From Verrucomicrobiota bacterium (GTDB lineage Bacteria; Verrucomicrobiota; Verrucomicrobiia; Opitutales; Opitutaceae): DNA of 54,302 nt. Position numbers and translations under genes: made by a program. The stretch spans positions 1 through 54,302 of the forward strand of contig JACRKC010000050.1 in NCBI GenBank assembly GCA_016235555.1, given 5' to 3'. Within the stretch, counting starts at the first letter, position 1; each line of letters starts with the position of its first letter. Under the pieces are notes generated by a model that saw only the letters and a list, made by a program, of their open reading frames with translations, ran no database searches and was not told the DNA's origin. Of the stretch, positions 33,227 through 42,391 are shown one piece after another.

Positions 33227-35440
33227 ATGAACTCCCACCCTCGTGTCCTGATCCTGCTCGCGGCTGTCACCGCTGTCCGTTCCCTCGTGGCCCAACCGGC
33301 GCCGCCGCCTGCCGCCCCCGATTCCGAAATCGTCCAGCTCCCCGCTTTCTCCATCAGCTCGGAGAAGGACACCGGCTACATGGGCAAATCCGCCCTCAGC
33401 TCCACCCGCATCGCGGTCGATCTGTCCGAGCTGCCGCAGTCGGTGAAGGTGCTGAACAACTCGTTCCTCAAGGCCGTGAATCCGTTCATGCTCACGGATA
33501 TTCTCAACTACACCGGCGGCGCGCAGAACGGTCAGCTCAACTGGACGCCCGGCCGCCTCAACATCCGCGGCTATACCGGCGACGGCGACTACAATGACTC
33601 GTTCTCGCCCTCGGCCGGCTCCGCCGTCGATTCCGCCATCTACGAACGCTTCGAAGTGATCAAGGGCCCGTCGGCCATCTTCCTCGCCACCGATGGCACC
33701 CCCGGCGGTGTCGTCAACAAACTCACCAAGAGCCCGCTCTCCACCCGCAGCACCACGCTGCGCCTCCAGGTCGGCTTGTTCGACGCGAACCGCGTCGATC
33801 TCGACACCACCGGTGCCTTCACCAAGGACGGCAAGTTCCTCTACCGGCTCGTCGCTGCGCAGCAGTATTCCGACGGCTATTACGACAACACCTACATGCA
33901 CCGGCTCACGATCATGCCGGCGCTCAGCTACCAGTTTTCACCGGACACGAAGTTCGAGCTCAAGGCCCTCTACGTCGACACCGACTGGCCTTCCTACAAC
34001 GGCCTGGCGATCGATCCGCGCACGCGGCAGATGTTCGACGTCCCCTACACGCGCTCGCAATCCGAGGACAAGCCCTACAACTGGCGCACCGACGCCGTGC
34101 AGCGCCTCTGGGCCAAATACACCTCGCGCCTCAACGATCACGCCGTGATCCACCTCGCCGGCATGAACGCGTGGAACGCCCCGAGCCGCGTCGAGTCCGT
34201 CGCGCCCACGTGGAACGAAGGCCTGCGCGCCTTCCCCGCCAATCTCGTCAACTACAAGCCCGGCGACCTCATCCCGCGCAGCACCACCGCCGACAACCAG
34301 ATCTCCCGCTATCGCTCGCTCCAGGCCGACGTGAACTTCAACTTCGCCACCGGTCCCGCCAAGCACAACCTCCTCATCGGCGGCGAGGCGCGCGAGTCGA
34401 CCTTCAAGCTCCAGGCCTTTGCCGGCACCTCCTCCGCGTGGGATCCATTCAAGATCACGACGCCGACCGTCACCGTGAATTACGCCGCGCCGGTGGCGCA
34501 GACCGTCAACTACACCGGCAACGGCCGCGTGTTCGTGCTCGATACCGCCAAGTTGTTCAACGACCGGCTCGTGCTCTCCTACGGCCTCTCCCGCTCACGC
34601 GCCAACTCCTATACGTTCAACGAACTCACCCGCCTCTACACCCCGGCCGAGTTCTCGGTGAACAAGAACCTCAAGCAATACGGTGCCGTTTTCAAAGTCG
34701 TGCCGGGCGTCAACGCCTTCGTCGGCTACAATGAGAACTTCGCGCTGAACGGCGTCGGCCTCGTCAACGGCGTCACCGGCGCGCTCCCGCCCAAGGAGGG
34801 CAAGCAGTGGGAGCTCGGCCTGAAGAACGAGCTGCTCAACAAGAAGCTCAATGTCACCGTCTCCTACTTCGACATCAAGCAGACCAACAACACCGTCCCC
34901 TCCTTTCCGCTCGATCCCCTCAACCCCAATGTGCTCGTGCCCGGCGTGATCTCGCGCGGGTTCGACGGCGACGCCTCGTGGCAGTTCTCCAGCAACCTCT
35001 ACCTCATGGGTTCGTTCGCCTGGTATGAGCCGAAGTCGGTGCTCGGGCCGGCGGTGAACGGCATCTACGTCCAGCCTTACTACGGCCGCGCGGTCACCGG
35101 GTCGATCCCGGTCGCCAACACCGCGAAGCGCACCTCCTCGCTCTTCGCCCTCTATCGCTTCACCCACGGCAGCCTCAAGGGCCTCGATGTCGGCCTCGGC
35201 TACAACTACCTCTCGCGCCGTGCGATCACCGACGGCCCGAATCAGGTCATGCTCGGCTACGTCGATGGCCGCCTGCTGCTCAACTCGTCGATCACCTACA
35301 AATACAGCCAGCACCTCACCTACACGCTGAACCTGGATAATCTCACCAACGAGAAATACATCTACTCCGTGCGCAGCCAGAACGTGATCGTCCCCGGCCA
35401 GGCCTTCAACGCCAAGGCCGGCATCGAATACAAATTCTGA
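33227..35440 (+). CDS. TonB-dependent receptor (siderophore-receptor-like plug)
   Basis: Outer-membrane receptor of 737 aa. The signal peptide is MNSHPRVLILLAAVTAVRSL, cut near VAQ. A TonB-box-like start (EIVQLPAFSISSEKDTGYMG) precedes a plug with ELPQSVKVLNNSFLKAVNPF, LNIRGYTGDGDYND and YERFEVIKGPSAIFLATDGT, then the barrel, ending in AGIEYKF. There is no carboxypeptidase-like N-domain. The plug resembles siderophore-type receptors, but in this phylum such receptors also import sugars. The location between a LacI-type regulator and a GH2 glycosidase gene favours a galactoside or other glycan. A terminator follows at 35445-35470. Confidence 0.9.
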   Translation: MNSHPRVLILLAAVTAVRSLVAQPAPPPAAPDSEIVQLPAFSISSEKDTGYMGKSALSSTRIAVDLSELPQSVKVLNNSFLKAVNPFMLTDILNYTGGAQNGQLNWTPGRLNIRGYTGDGDYNDSFSPSAGSAVDSAIYERFEVIKGPSAIFLATDGTPGGVVNKLTKSPLSTRSTTLRLQVGLFDANRVDLDTTGAFTKDGKFLYRLVAAQQYSDGYYDNTYMHRLTIMPALSYQFSPDTKFELKALYVDTDWPSYNGLAIDPRTRQMFDVPYTRSQSEDKPYNWRTDAVQRLWAKYTSRLNDHAVIHLAGMNAWNAPSRVESVAPTWNEGLRAFPANLVNYKPGDLIPRSTTADNQISRYRSLQADVNFNFATGPAKHNLLIGGEARESTFKLQAFAGTSSAWDPFKITTPTVTVNYAAPVAQTVNYTGNGRVFVLDTAKLFNDRLVLSYGLSRSRANSYTFNELTRLYTPAEFSVNKNLKQYGAVFKVVPGVNAFVGYNENFALNGVGLVNGVTGALPPKEGKQWELGLKNELLNKKLNVTVSYFDIKQTNNTVPSFPLDPLNPNVLVPGVISRGFDGDASWQFSSNLYLMGSFAWYEPKSVLGPAVNGIYVQPYYGRAVTGSIPVANTAKRTSSLFALYRFTHGSLKGLDVGLGYNYLSRRAITDGPNQVMLGYVDGRLLLNSSITYKYSQHLTYTLNLDNLTNEKYIYSVRSQNVIVPGQAFNAKAGIEYKF

Positions 35441-35444
35441 AGTG

Positions 35445-35470
35445 GGGCCGGTCTGTGACCGGCCCTTTTT
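35445..35470 (+). terminator. Rho-independent terminator after the TonB receptor gene
   Basis: Stem GGGCCGGTC (35445-35453), loop TGT, stem GACCGGCCC (35457-35465), then TTTTT. It lies 5 bases past the stop and 50 bases before the GH2 gene, so the GH2 gene needs read-through or its own promoter. Confidence 0.85.
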
Positions 35471-35521
35471 CCTCAACGTAGAACCTCGAGCCCGCCCGCC
35501 CGCGGGCTCCCCGCCACTGCC

Positions 35522-37723
35522 ATGCCCCGCCGCATCCTTCGCACCGCCCTTCTCGCCTTGGCCCTCGCCACCACCGCCCTCGCCGCCCCCCGCACGGAAA
35601 TCTCCCTCAACGCCGGCTGGCGCTTTCACTACGGCGAAACGCCGGGCGCCGAGGCCGCCGCCTTCGACGACTCCGCGTGGTCGCGTGTCGCCGTGCCCCA
35701 CACGTGGAACGCGCAGGACGGCCAGGATGGGGTGAAGAACCGCGCCGCCGTCCCCGGCGGCCTCAAAGGCGACTACGCGCGGGGCACGGGCTGGTATCGC
35801 CGCACGCTGCGCGCCGACGGGGCGTGGGCCGGTCGCCGCGTCTATCTCCAGTTCGACGCCGCCAACCGCCGCGCCGAGGTCTTCCTCAACGGCCGTTTCG
35901 TGGGCACGCATCTCGGCGGTCACGCCCGCTTCCGCTTTGATGTCACCGCCGCGCTCCGCCCCGACGCCGACAACCTCCTCGCCGTGCGCGTCAACAACGA
36001 GGACCACGGCATCGCCCCGCACTCCGCCGACTTCACCTTTTTCGGCGGCCTTTACCGTGACGTGTCGCTCCTTGTCACCGACGCTGTGCAGATCGATCCG
36101 ATGGATCACGCGTCGCCTGGCGTGTTTCTGCGGCAGACCAACGTCACACCCGAACGAGCCGAGATCCATGCGCGCGTGAAACTCGCGAACCATGAGGCGG
36201 CGTCCGCCGCCATCACGGTGGCCGTCTCCGTCCTCGATGCCGACGGCAAGCTCGTCACCTCCGCCAGCGCGCCCGCCACTCTCGCGCCCGGCGAACGCGG
36301 CGAGGTCACCGTGCCGCTGACCATCGCCTCGCCGCACTTGTGGCAGGGGCGCGCCGATCCGTATCTCTACACCGCGCGCATCGCGGTGAGCGCCGCCGGC
36401 GCCGTGCGTGATGCCCTCACGCAGCCGCTGGGTCTGCGCTTCTTCCACGTCGATCCGGCGAAAGGCTTCTTTCTCAATGGCCGCTACCTCGATCTCCGCG
36501 GCGCCAGCCGCCACCAGGACCGCATCGACAAGGGCTGGGCCATCAGTGCCGCCGACGAACGCGAGGACATGGCGCTCATCGCCGAGATGGGCTGCACCGC
36601 CATCCGCGTTGCGCACTACCAGCAGTCTCCGCTCTGGTATCGGCTCGCCGACGAACAAGGCATGGTCCTGTGGGCCGAGATTCCGTTCGTCGACGAAGCC
36701 GTGCCCACCGCGACGTTTTTCAACAACGCGCTCGACCAGATGCGCGAGCTCATCCGCCAGAATTACAACCACCCGTCCATCTGCTTCTGGGGTGTGGGTA
36801 ACGAGACGTTCGACCTCGGCATCAGCTTCGCCGAGGGCATCGCGAAGAACGGCCCGATCCAGGAGCGCCAGATCCAGGCGCTGCACGCGCTCGCGCGCGC
36901 CGAGGATCCCTCGCGGCTCACCACCTACGCCTCGTTTCACTCGGAGAAGGACGTGACTTTCGCGTTGCCCGGCCAGCCGCCCGTGAGCGCCAGGGGCGAG
37001 CCGCAGCGCTTCTACACCGACACGACGGCGTTCAACAAATACTACGGCTGGTATTACGGGGAGCCCGAGGACAACGCCGAGTTCTTCGACAGCCTCCGCA
37101 CCCGCTACCCGACGCAGGCGATCGGCGTGAGCGAATACGGCGCCGGCGGCAGCATCCGCCAGCACGAGCCCGACACCTACGGTCGCCCTGGCTACGCGCG
37201 CACCCCGATGGAATCAATCCGCCCGCGCGCGTTCGCCAAGATCCACCCTGAGGGCTACCAGGCTTACTATCACGAGGAGTCGTGGCGCGTGATGAAGACG
37301 CGGCCCTACCTCTGGGCGAAGTTCATCTGGAACATGTTCGACTTCGCCGTCGACTGGCGCGACGAGGGCGACCACCCCGGCCGCAACGACAAGGGCATGG
37401 TGACCTTCGACCGGAAGGTGCGGAAGGACGCGTTCTATTTCTACAAAGCCAACTGGAGCGCGGAGCCCGTGCTCTACCTCGCCGCCCGCCGCTTCGCCGA
37501 ACGCACGGAGCCCGTCACCGAGGTGAAGATCTACTCCAACGCCCCCGAAGTGGAACTCCTCCTCAATGGCCGGTCGCTGGGCAAGAAGCCCGTCGGTGAC
37601 GATCGCATTGTCCGTTGGCCCGGCGTGAAACTCGCCCCGGGCGAAAACAAGATCCGTGCGATCGCCGGCTCCCTCGCCGATGAATGCGTGTGGAGGTTGG
37701 TGCCGCCTTCGGCCGGCCGGTGA
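35522..37723 (+). CDS. exported glycoside hydrolase family 2 (beta-galactosidase-like)
   Basis: GH2 enzyme of 733 aa with signal peptide MPRRILRTALLALALATTAL. Domains in order: sugar-binding jelly roll (about 25-190; FDDSAWSRVAVPHTWNAQDG), immunoglobulin-like domain (about 195-310), catalytic TIM barrel (from about 320; LDLRGASRHQD), and a C-terminal Ig-like domain (NAPEVELLLNGRSLGKK). The acid/base Glu is E428 in GVGNE and the nucleophile E538 in SEYGAGG. Beta-galactosidase is the commonest activity in this group; beta-glucuronidase or others are possible. Expected in the periplasm or outside. Its stop is 8 bases from the convergent MFS gene stop. Neighbouring receptor and broken lacI gene suggest a shared glycan-use function. 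Confidence 0.9.
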   Translation: MPRRILRTALLALALATTALAAPRTEISLNAGWRFHYGETPGAEAAAFDDSAWSRVAVPHTWNAQDGQDGVKNRAAVPGGLKGDYARGTGWYRRTLRADGAWAGRRVYLQFDAANRRAEVFLNGRFVGTHLGGHARFRFDVTAALRPDADNLLAVRVNNEDHGIAPHSADFTFFGGLYRDVSLLVTDAVQIDPMDHASPGVFLRQTNVTPERAEIHARVKLANHEAASAAITVAVSVLDADGKLVTSASAPATLAPGERGEVTVPLTIASPHLWQGRADPYLYTARIAVSAAGAVRDALTQPLGLRFFHVDPAKGFFLNGRYLDLRGASRHQDRIDKGWAISAADEREDMALIAEMGCTAIRVAHYQQSPLWYRLADEQGMVLWAEIPFVDEAVPTATFFNNALDQMRELIRQNYNHPSICFWGVGNETFDLGISFAEGIAKNGPIQERQIQALHALARAEDPSRLTTYASFHSEKDVTFALPGQPPVSARGEPQRFYTDTTAFNKYYGWYYGEPEDNAEFFDSLRTRYPTQAIGVSEYGAGGSIRQHEPDTYGRPGYARTPMESIRPRAFAKIHPEGYQAYYHEESWRVMKTRPYLWAKFIWNMFDFAVDWRDEGDHPGRNDKGMVTFDRKVRKDAFYFYKANWSAEPVLYLAARRFAERTEPVTEVKIYSNAPEVELLLNGRSLGKKPVGDDRIVRWPGVKLAPGENKIRAIAGSLADECVWRLVPPSAGR

Positions 37724-37731
37724 GCGGGAGT

Positions 37732-39018
37732 TCAGCCAGACGCGCGCGGTTTCACGGCCAACAGCATCAGACCGGCGCCGAACAGGCCCGCGCCCGCCGC
37801 CGCAAACGGCAGGGCGAGTCCGACGTGTTGATCACGCAGCCAGCCGCCGGCGTAGATCATGCCACCGCCCACGCTCACACCCACGAAATTGAGCGTGCCG
37901 TAGGCGGTGGCCCGGAAGCGTGGATCGATCACCTGGCAGACGATCGGCATGAGATTCGCGTCGGCGAATCCGCGGCCGAGTCCGAAGATCAGCATCGCCG
38001 CCAACGCGAACGCAAAGGACGACGTGGTGGCCAGCAGGGCGAGGCACGGTCCGGCGATGCAGAATCCCAGGGCGGGGATGAGCATCCGGCCCCGCGCGTT
38101 GCGCCGCGCCCAGCGGTCGGCCCACGCTCCACCGATCAGGATGCCGGCGAACGACGCCACCTGCACCGGCACCGTGGCCCAGAGGCCGGCCGAGCCGCGG
38201 GTGACCTCCATCTTCGCAACCCAGGCGGCCGGCAGCCACGCTGCCAGGGTGCCGGCCGGTTTCCAGCCGGTGAACCGTTCCTGCAAGAACGTCGGCAGCC
38301 AGCCGTTGATCAACCAGAACGCCGTGCCGGCGAGTCCGATGTAGACGATCAGGGCCCAGAACGCGCGCGAAGCGGCCAGCTCCCGGGCGGCCGCCCCGGC
38401 GGAAAGTTCCGCCTTTGAATGCGCCGGCGCGTCGCTCGGTTCGACCGCACGATCCCGCAACGTCACGAGCAGCAGGAGTGCATAGGCCACGCCGGCGCCA
38501 CCGAAGATCGTGAAGGCCGCGCGCCAGCCGTGCTCGGCGGCGATCCAGCCGCCTGCGCCACCCAGGGCGGCTCCCGCGTAGAGGCCGCTCTGATGCAGCC
38601 CGGTCGCGAGTGATCGGGTCGCCCCCGTGTGGTAATCGGCGATGAGCGCCAGTGCCGCGGAAATGTAGCACGCCTCGCTGACGCCCATCACGGCCCGGGC
38701 CAGAAGCAGATTTTGAAAACCATGCATGTGACCGGTGAGCCACGTCATCGCCGACCAGATCGCGAGGCTCGCGAGGATCACCCATTTGCGGCTGTAGCGG
38801 TCGGCCAGAAAACCGCCGATCGGACTCACGATGCCATAGATCCAGAGAAACACCGAGGTGAGCAGCCCGAAGCGCGCGTCACTCATCGGGATCTCCGCCA
38901 CGATCCACTCCCGCATCGATGTCAGCATCAGCCGGTCGAGGTAGTTGAGCAGGGCCACGACCCACAGCAGGCCGACGATGATCCACGCATAGCGTGGCGG
39001 GTCGCGGGGCGTGGTCAT
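37732..39018 (-). CDS. MFS transporter, probable sialic acid or ManNAc importer (NanT role)
   Basis: Major facilitator of 428 aa with 12 predicted membrane segments. The signature loop between TM2 and TM3 is GGFLADRYSRKWVILAS. The ATG at 39018 starts directly before TM1 (YAWIIVGLLWVVALLNYLDR); upstream open sequence is non-coding. It is last gene of the four-gene nan operon, 44 bases after the epimerase gene. By position it would carry sialic acid across the inner membrane, as NanT does. From sequence alone only an MFS organic-acid or sugar carrier can be claimed. Confidence 0.85.
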   Translation of the reverse strand: MTTPRDPPRYAWIIVGLLWVVALLNYLDRLMLTSMREWIVAEIPMSDARFGLLTSVFLWIYGIVSPIGGFLADRYSRKWVILASLAIWSAMTWLTGHMHGFQNLLLARAVMGVSEACYISAALALIADYHTGATRSLATGLHQSGLYAGAALGGAGGWIAAEHGWRAAFTIFGGAGVAYALLLLVTLRDRAVEPSDAPAHSKAELSAGAAARELAASRAFWALIVYIGLAGTAFWLINGWLPTFLQERFTGWKPAGTLAAWLPAAWVAKMEVTRGSAGLWATVPVQVASFAGILIGGAWADRWARRNARGRMLIPALGFCIAGPCLALLATTSSFAFALAAMLIFGLGRGFADANLMPIVCQVIDPRFRATAYGTLNFVGVSVGGGMIYAGGWLRDQHVGLALPFAAAGAGLFGAGLMLLAVKPRASG

Positions 39019-39062
39019 GGGAGATATGTCGCGTGGCGCGAGCAGAACGGAGAGCGGACGCC

Positions 39063-40268
39063 TTACTGGCGCGCGAGGAGCTCCGTGGTGAGGCGGTGGC
39101 AATACCACTGCATGCGCGGCAGGTGAAACGGACCTTTCCACGTGTTGCCTTTCAGCCGTGTGGAGATGCGGCCGTCGCGGTGCGCGTAACCGAACCACTC
39201 GCCATGCACCGGATCGGCGAAAACGCGGTGCGACCAGTCGTGCACGAGCGTGTGCCACGCGGCGTATTTGGCGTCGCCGGTCAACTGGTAGGCGAGGAGC
39301 GTGGCGATCTCGGCCTCGTTGTGCGGCCACCAGAATTTCATCTCGGCCCAGTATTCCTGCACCGGCTGGCCGTGCAGATCGGTGAAGTAGAGCAGGCCGC
39401 CGAACTCGCGGTCCCAGCCGCGGGCCCACATGCAGTCGAGGATGGCGAGGCCAAGTTTCAGCAAGCGGGGATCACGACCGCGGTGCTTCGCCTCGTGCAA
39501 AATGAACCACGCGCACTCGATCGCGTGCCCCGGGTTGAGCGTGCGACCGTCAAAGGTGTCGAGCACCGCCCCGTCGGCGCCAATGGTTTCCAGGAGCGCG
39601 CCGAGCTCGGGCTTGAAAAAATCGTGTTCGATGGCGCCGAGCGAGCGGTCGATCCACTGCGTGCAGGAAGCGCCGCGCACGGGGACATCGCCGAGCAGCG
39701 CACGAATTTCCTGCGCGGTGACGATGGCGATCATGTGCGGAGCCACGCCCTGCATCGGGCGGGTGGCGGGATCGGTTTTGGGCGGCATCACGCCGGGCGT
39801 GAAGCTGTGGTGCAGATAGGTCTCGAAATACTGTAGGGCCTCCGACGCGGCGCGATCATCGCCCGTGGCTTTCGCGTAGGCGGCGCTGCCGATCGCAGCG
39901 AAGCACTCGCTGTAAACATAGCGCCGCATCCGGAGCGGGCGGCCGTCGCGCGTGACCGTGAAGTAGAGTTTGCCGCCCGGGCCACGGCAGTGGGCGCGGA
40001 TGAAATCGAGGCAATGCCGTGACGCCGCCAGCCACTCGGGGCGTTGCTCAATGGTGTTGTAGAGGGTGGCGAACGTCCACGCCGCGCGGCCTTGCAGCCA
40101 GACGGCCTTGTCGGTGTCGATCACGGCGCCGTTTTCCGCGAGGCCCGTGAGCAGCCCGCCGCACTCGCGGTCGAGGCCGTGGCGCAGCCAGAAGGGAATG
40201 GTGCTTTCGAGCAGGCCGCGGGAATAGGTCTGGTGCAACTCGGCGAGACGGGCGGGTGTGAGGCTCAT
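39063..40268 (-). CDS. AGE-family N-acylglucosamine 2-epimerase
   Basis: Cytoplasmic (alpha/alpha)6-barrel epimerase of 401 aa, of the N-acylglucosamine 2-epimerase (renin-binding protein) family, which converts ManNAc to GlcNAc. Family marks visible are WLQGRAAWTFATLYN, YVYSECFAAIGSAAY, NPGHAIECAWFILHEAKHRG with the catalytic-type His, EYWAEMKFWWPHNEAEIATL, and KGNTWKGPFHLPRMQWY. The start overlaps the stop of the mutarotase gene as ATGA (40265-40268). In a nan operon this replaces the NanK/NanE route: free ManNAc is epimerised before phosphorylation. GlcNAc kinase is not in this window. Related family members act on cellobiose or mannose, but context favours ManNAc. Confidence 0.88.
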   Translation of the reverse strand: MSLTPARLAELHQTYSRGLLESTIPFWLRHGLDRECGGLLTGLAENGAVIDTDKAVWLQGRAAWTFATLYNTIEQRPEWLAASRHCLDFIRAHCRGPGGKLYFTVTRDGRPLRMRRYVYSECFAAIGSAAYAKATGDDRAASEALQYFETYLHHSFTPGVMPPKTDPATRPMQGVAPHMIAIVTAQEIRALLGDVPVRGASCTQWIDRSLGAIEHDFFKPELGALLETIGADGAVLDTFDGRTLNPGHAIECAWFILHEAKHRGRDPRLLKLGLAILDCMWARGWDREFGGLLYFTDLHGQPVQEYWAEMKFWWPHNEAEIATLLAYQLTGDAKYAAWHTLVHDWSHRVFADPVHGEWFGYAHRDGRISTRLKGNTWKGPFHLPRMQWYCHRLTTELLARQ

Positions 40269-41347
40269 GTGGCGCGAGGATAAGTGAGCACACTGGGGGT
40301 GCGAATCCCAGGGGCGACTTCGCCGCTGGGAATGACGAAATGCTCCCGCCAGGCGACCAGCGGAGCGGTGACGCGCGCGGGAGCAGCGTTAGGCGCCGCC
40401 GGTGCGGACAGCACCGTCCAGCGATCGGCGGCGACATCATAGCTCAGCAGATCACGGGAAAAGCCGGGATGAGGTGCGTCTTTCGGCAAGGCGTTGAGGT
40501 ATTCCGGCCACACGCCGCCTGCGATGAGGAGTCCGCCGGCCGTGGTGGGCATTGCTGGCGACGGAGCAGCCACGACGGCGTGGGGGAGATCGGCGAGCCG
40601 TTGCCAGCCGCGATCGGCGTGGAAGCTCCACGCGTCGGTCAGATAGCGTCGCTCGGCACCACCACGGGCCTGGGGAATCAGCTCGGCCCCGCTAAAGAGA
40701 TAGAACGTGCCTGCTCCGGCCGCCGCCACGGCGAAAACCCGGGCGGGGGCGGCTGCCGGCCACGGGATTTCCCGCCACGCTGGCTCCGGCGCTCCGAGGT
40801 CGAGCGCGAAACATCGCGCCAATGCCGTGGTGCTTGCGGGTGTCTCCTGACCGCCGGCGACGAAAAGGGTGTCGCCGACGAGCGCGCCGCAGGCGTTGGC
40901 GATGGGGCAAGGGAGGGACGGCAGGGCGCGGAAACCAAGCCGTGTGCCGTCCCACTGCATCGTCAGGCAAGCGGCGGAGTGCGCGTGCGCATCGCCGCCG
41001 CCCGCCAACACCACGCGGTCCCGCCACGTGGCCGATACGCCGTAGCCGCTGGCGCCGGGCAGCCGACCGATTTCCTGCCAGGTTCCGTGGGGATGGGAGA
41101 GCGCGAAGATGCGATCGTGCCAGACTTTCCGGCCGCCTTCCGCCAGCGGTTTCCCGGGAAAATTCGCGCCTCCCGCGCACAGCAACGCACCGCCCGAGAC
41201 GCCGGCAAACATCCCGGCGAATCCGTGCCGATCGGGTAGCGGCGGGAGGGTGGCCGGGCACAGTGACGCAGGTGACGGCGATGCGTCCGCGACCATCAAG
41301 TCGTGGTCTCCCTCGGTCGGAGCAGTGCCTGGTGCTTGCCGTGTCAC
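40265..41347 (-). CDS. Kelch-repeat N-acetylneuraminate mutarotase-like protein (NanM-like)
   Basis: Six-bladed Kelch propeller of 360 aa resembling NanM and the cyclically permuted mutarotases. These speed conversion of alpha-Neu5Ac to the beta anomer. Typical blades are FAGVSGGALLCAGGANFPGK, SGYGVSATWRDRVVLAGGGD, ACGALVGDTLFVAGGQE and TTAGGLLIAGGVWPEYLN. Unlike E. coli NanM there is no signal peptide, so it should be cytoplasmic. It overlaps the nanA-like gene upstream and the epimerase gene downstream by ATGA at both ends (41344-41347 and 40265-40268), the tightest coupling in the operon. Confidence 0.85.
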   Translation of the reverse strand: MTRQAPGTAPTEGDHDLMVADASPSPASLCPATLPPLPDRHGFAGMFAGVSGGALLCAGGANFPGKPLAEGGRKVWHDRIFALSHPHGTWQEIGRLPGASGYGVSATWRDRVVLAGGGDAHAHSAACLTMQWDGTRLGFRALPSLPCPIANACGALVGDTLFVAGGQETPASTTALARCFALDLGAPEPAWREIPWPAAAPARVFAVAAAGAGTFYLFSGAELIPQARGGAERRYLTDAWSFHADRGWQRLADLPHAVVAAPSPAMPTTAGGLLIAGGVWPEYLNALPKDAPHPGFSRDLLSYDVAADRWTVLSAPAAPNAAPARVTAPLVAWREHFVIPSGEVAPGIRTPSVLTYPRAT

Positions 41348-42279
41348 GGCCGGGCCCAGTCGAAAAAGCCGATCCCCTTGAGTTCCCGCTTCATCGTTGC
41401 CCGTTGCTTGGCGGACGTGGTGACGGTGGGCAGGCGGCTGTGACCGCAGTCGGCGCCGACGAACTCCATCGTCGCCTTCAGGCCGCCGCGGCCACCGTTG
41501 CCGACGATGATGCGCACCATCTCGGCCGAGAGGGACTGGAGCCGGCGCGCCTCGGCGAGATCGCCGGACTCGAAGGCGGTGATGATCTTCCGGTAGAGCG
41601 GGGCGGCGAAGTTGTAGGTCGAGCCGACCGCACCGCGGGCGCCGAAGGCGAGGCCACCGAGCAACATCTCATCGATGCCGAAGAGGATGTCGTATTTGCC
41701 GCCGTCAAACTCGATGCAGGCGAGCATCTCGTAGAGCAGGGAATCGGAGAACTTGATCCCGCGCAGCGTGGGGAGCCGCGGGCCGCCCTGCCGGAGAAAA
41801 TCGACCATGTCGAAACGCACGCCGGACAGCACCGGGATGTGATAGTAGTAGAAGGGCAGTTTCGGTGCTCCCCCGGCGATGTGCGCGATGCACTCGATGA
41901 AGTTTCCGAGGGAGTCTGGTTTGAAGTAGCCGGGCGGCGTGGCCGAGATCGCACTGGCGCCGATGCGCTGGGCGTGGGCGGCGATCCCCCGCGCCTCTTC
42001 GATGCTGTTGTGGCCGACTTGGATCACGACCGGCACCCGGTCCCGGGCCGCCCGGACACTTTCCTCGGCCACCCGCAGACGCTCGGCGGTCGACAGGAGC
42101 GGTCCCTCGCCCGTGCTGCCGCAGACGTAGAGCCCGCTGGCGCCCTGTGCGATGACGGCGTCGATCACCGGTTTGATGCGCCGGTAGTTGACGGAGCCGT
42201 CGGCGTGGAACGGGGTGAAGGTCGCGGCAATCAGGCCGCGAAGCTCGAATTTGCCGGGCGAGGACAGGGTTGGTGCCAT
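41344..42279 (-). CDS. N-acetylneuraminate lyase (DapA superfamily)
   Basis: Class I aldolase of 311 aa in the DHDPS/NAL family; it would split Neu5Ac to ManNAc and pyruvate in the cytoplasm. The pyruvate-binding loop is G54-S-T-G-E58. The catalytic Tyr is Y146 in FYYYHIPVLSG, whose IPxLSG pattern is typical of the lyase rather than of dihydrodipicolinate synthase. The Schiff-base Lys is K176 in RGIKFSD. It is first gene of the operon, reading away from the GntR/LacI hybrid gene. A TATAAT sequence (minus strand, 42316-42321) overlaps the palindrome between them. The neighbours support sialic acid use strongly. Confidence 0.9.
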   Translation of the reverse strand: MAPTLSSPGKFELRGLIAATFTPFHADGSVNYRRIKPVIDAVIAQGASGLYVCGSTGEGPLLSTAERLRVAEESVRAARDRVPVVIQVGHNSIEEARGIAAHAQRIGASAISATPPGYFKPDSLGNFIECIAHIAGGAPKLPFYYYHIPVLSGVRFDMVDFLRQGGPRLPTLRGIKFSDSLLYEMLACIEFDGGKYDILFGIDEMLLGGLAFGARGAVGSTYNFAAPLYRKIITAFESGDLAEARRLQSLSAEMVRIIVGNGGRGGLKATMEFVGADCGHSRLPTVTTSAKQRATMKRELKGIGFFDWARP

Positions 42280-42296
42280 GTCACCAACACGCCTTA

Positions 42297-42320
42297 ATAA
42301 TTCTTGTCGTCAAGAATTAT
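42297..42320. promoter_or_regulatory. perfect palindrome between nanA and the regulator, candidate operator
   Basis: ATAATTCTTG, spacer TCGT, CAAGAATTAT: two perfect 10-base arms in the 112-base gap between divergent nanA and regulator genes. It overlaps a TATAAT on the nanA strand, so binding could block that promoter. A partial match lies upstream of the TonB receptor gene at 43556-43585. Confidence 0.7.
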
Positions 42321-42391
42321 ATCGAAACTGTGTTGATTTTATTTTCGCTGAGGCTGCCGCGCCGCGGTCACCACCTCTTTTCGACCCGTCT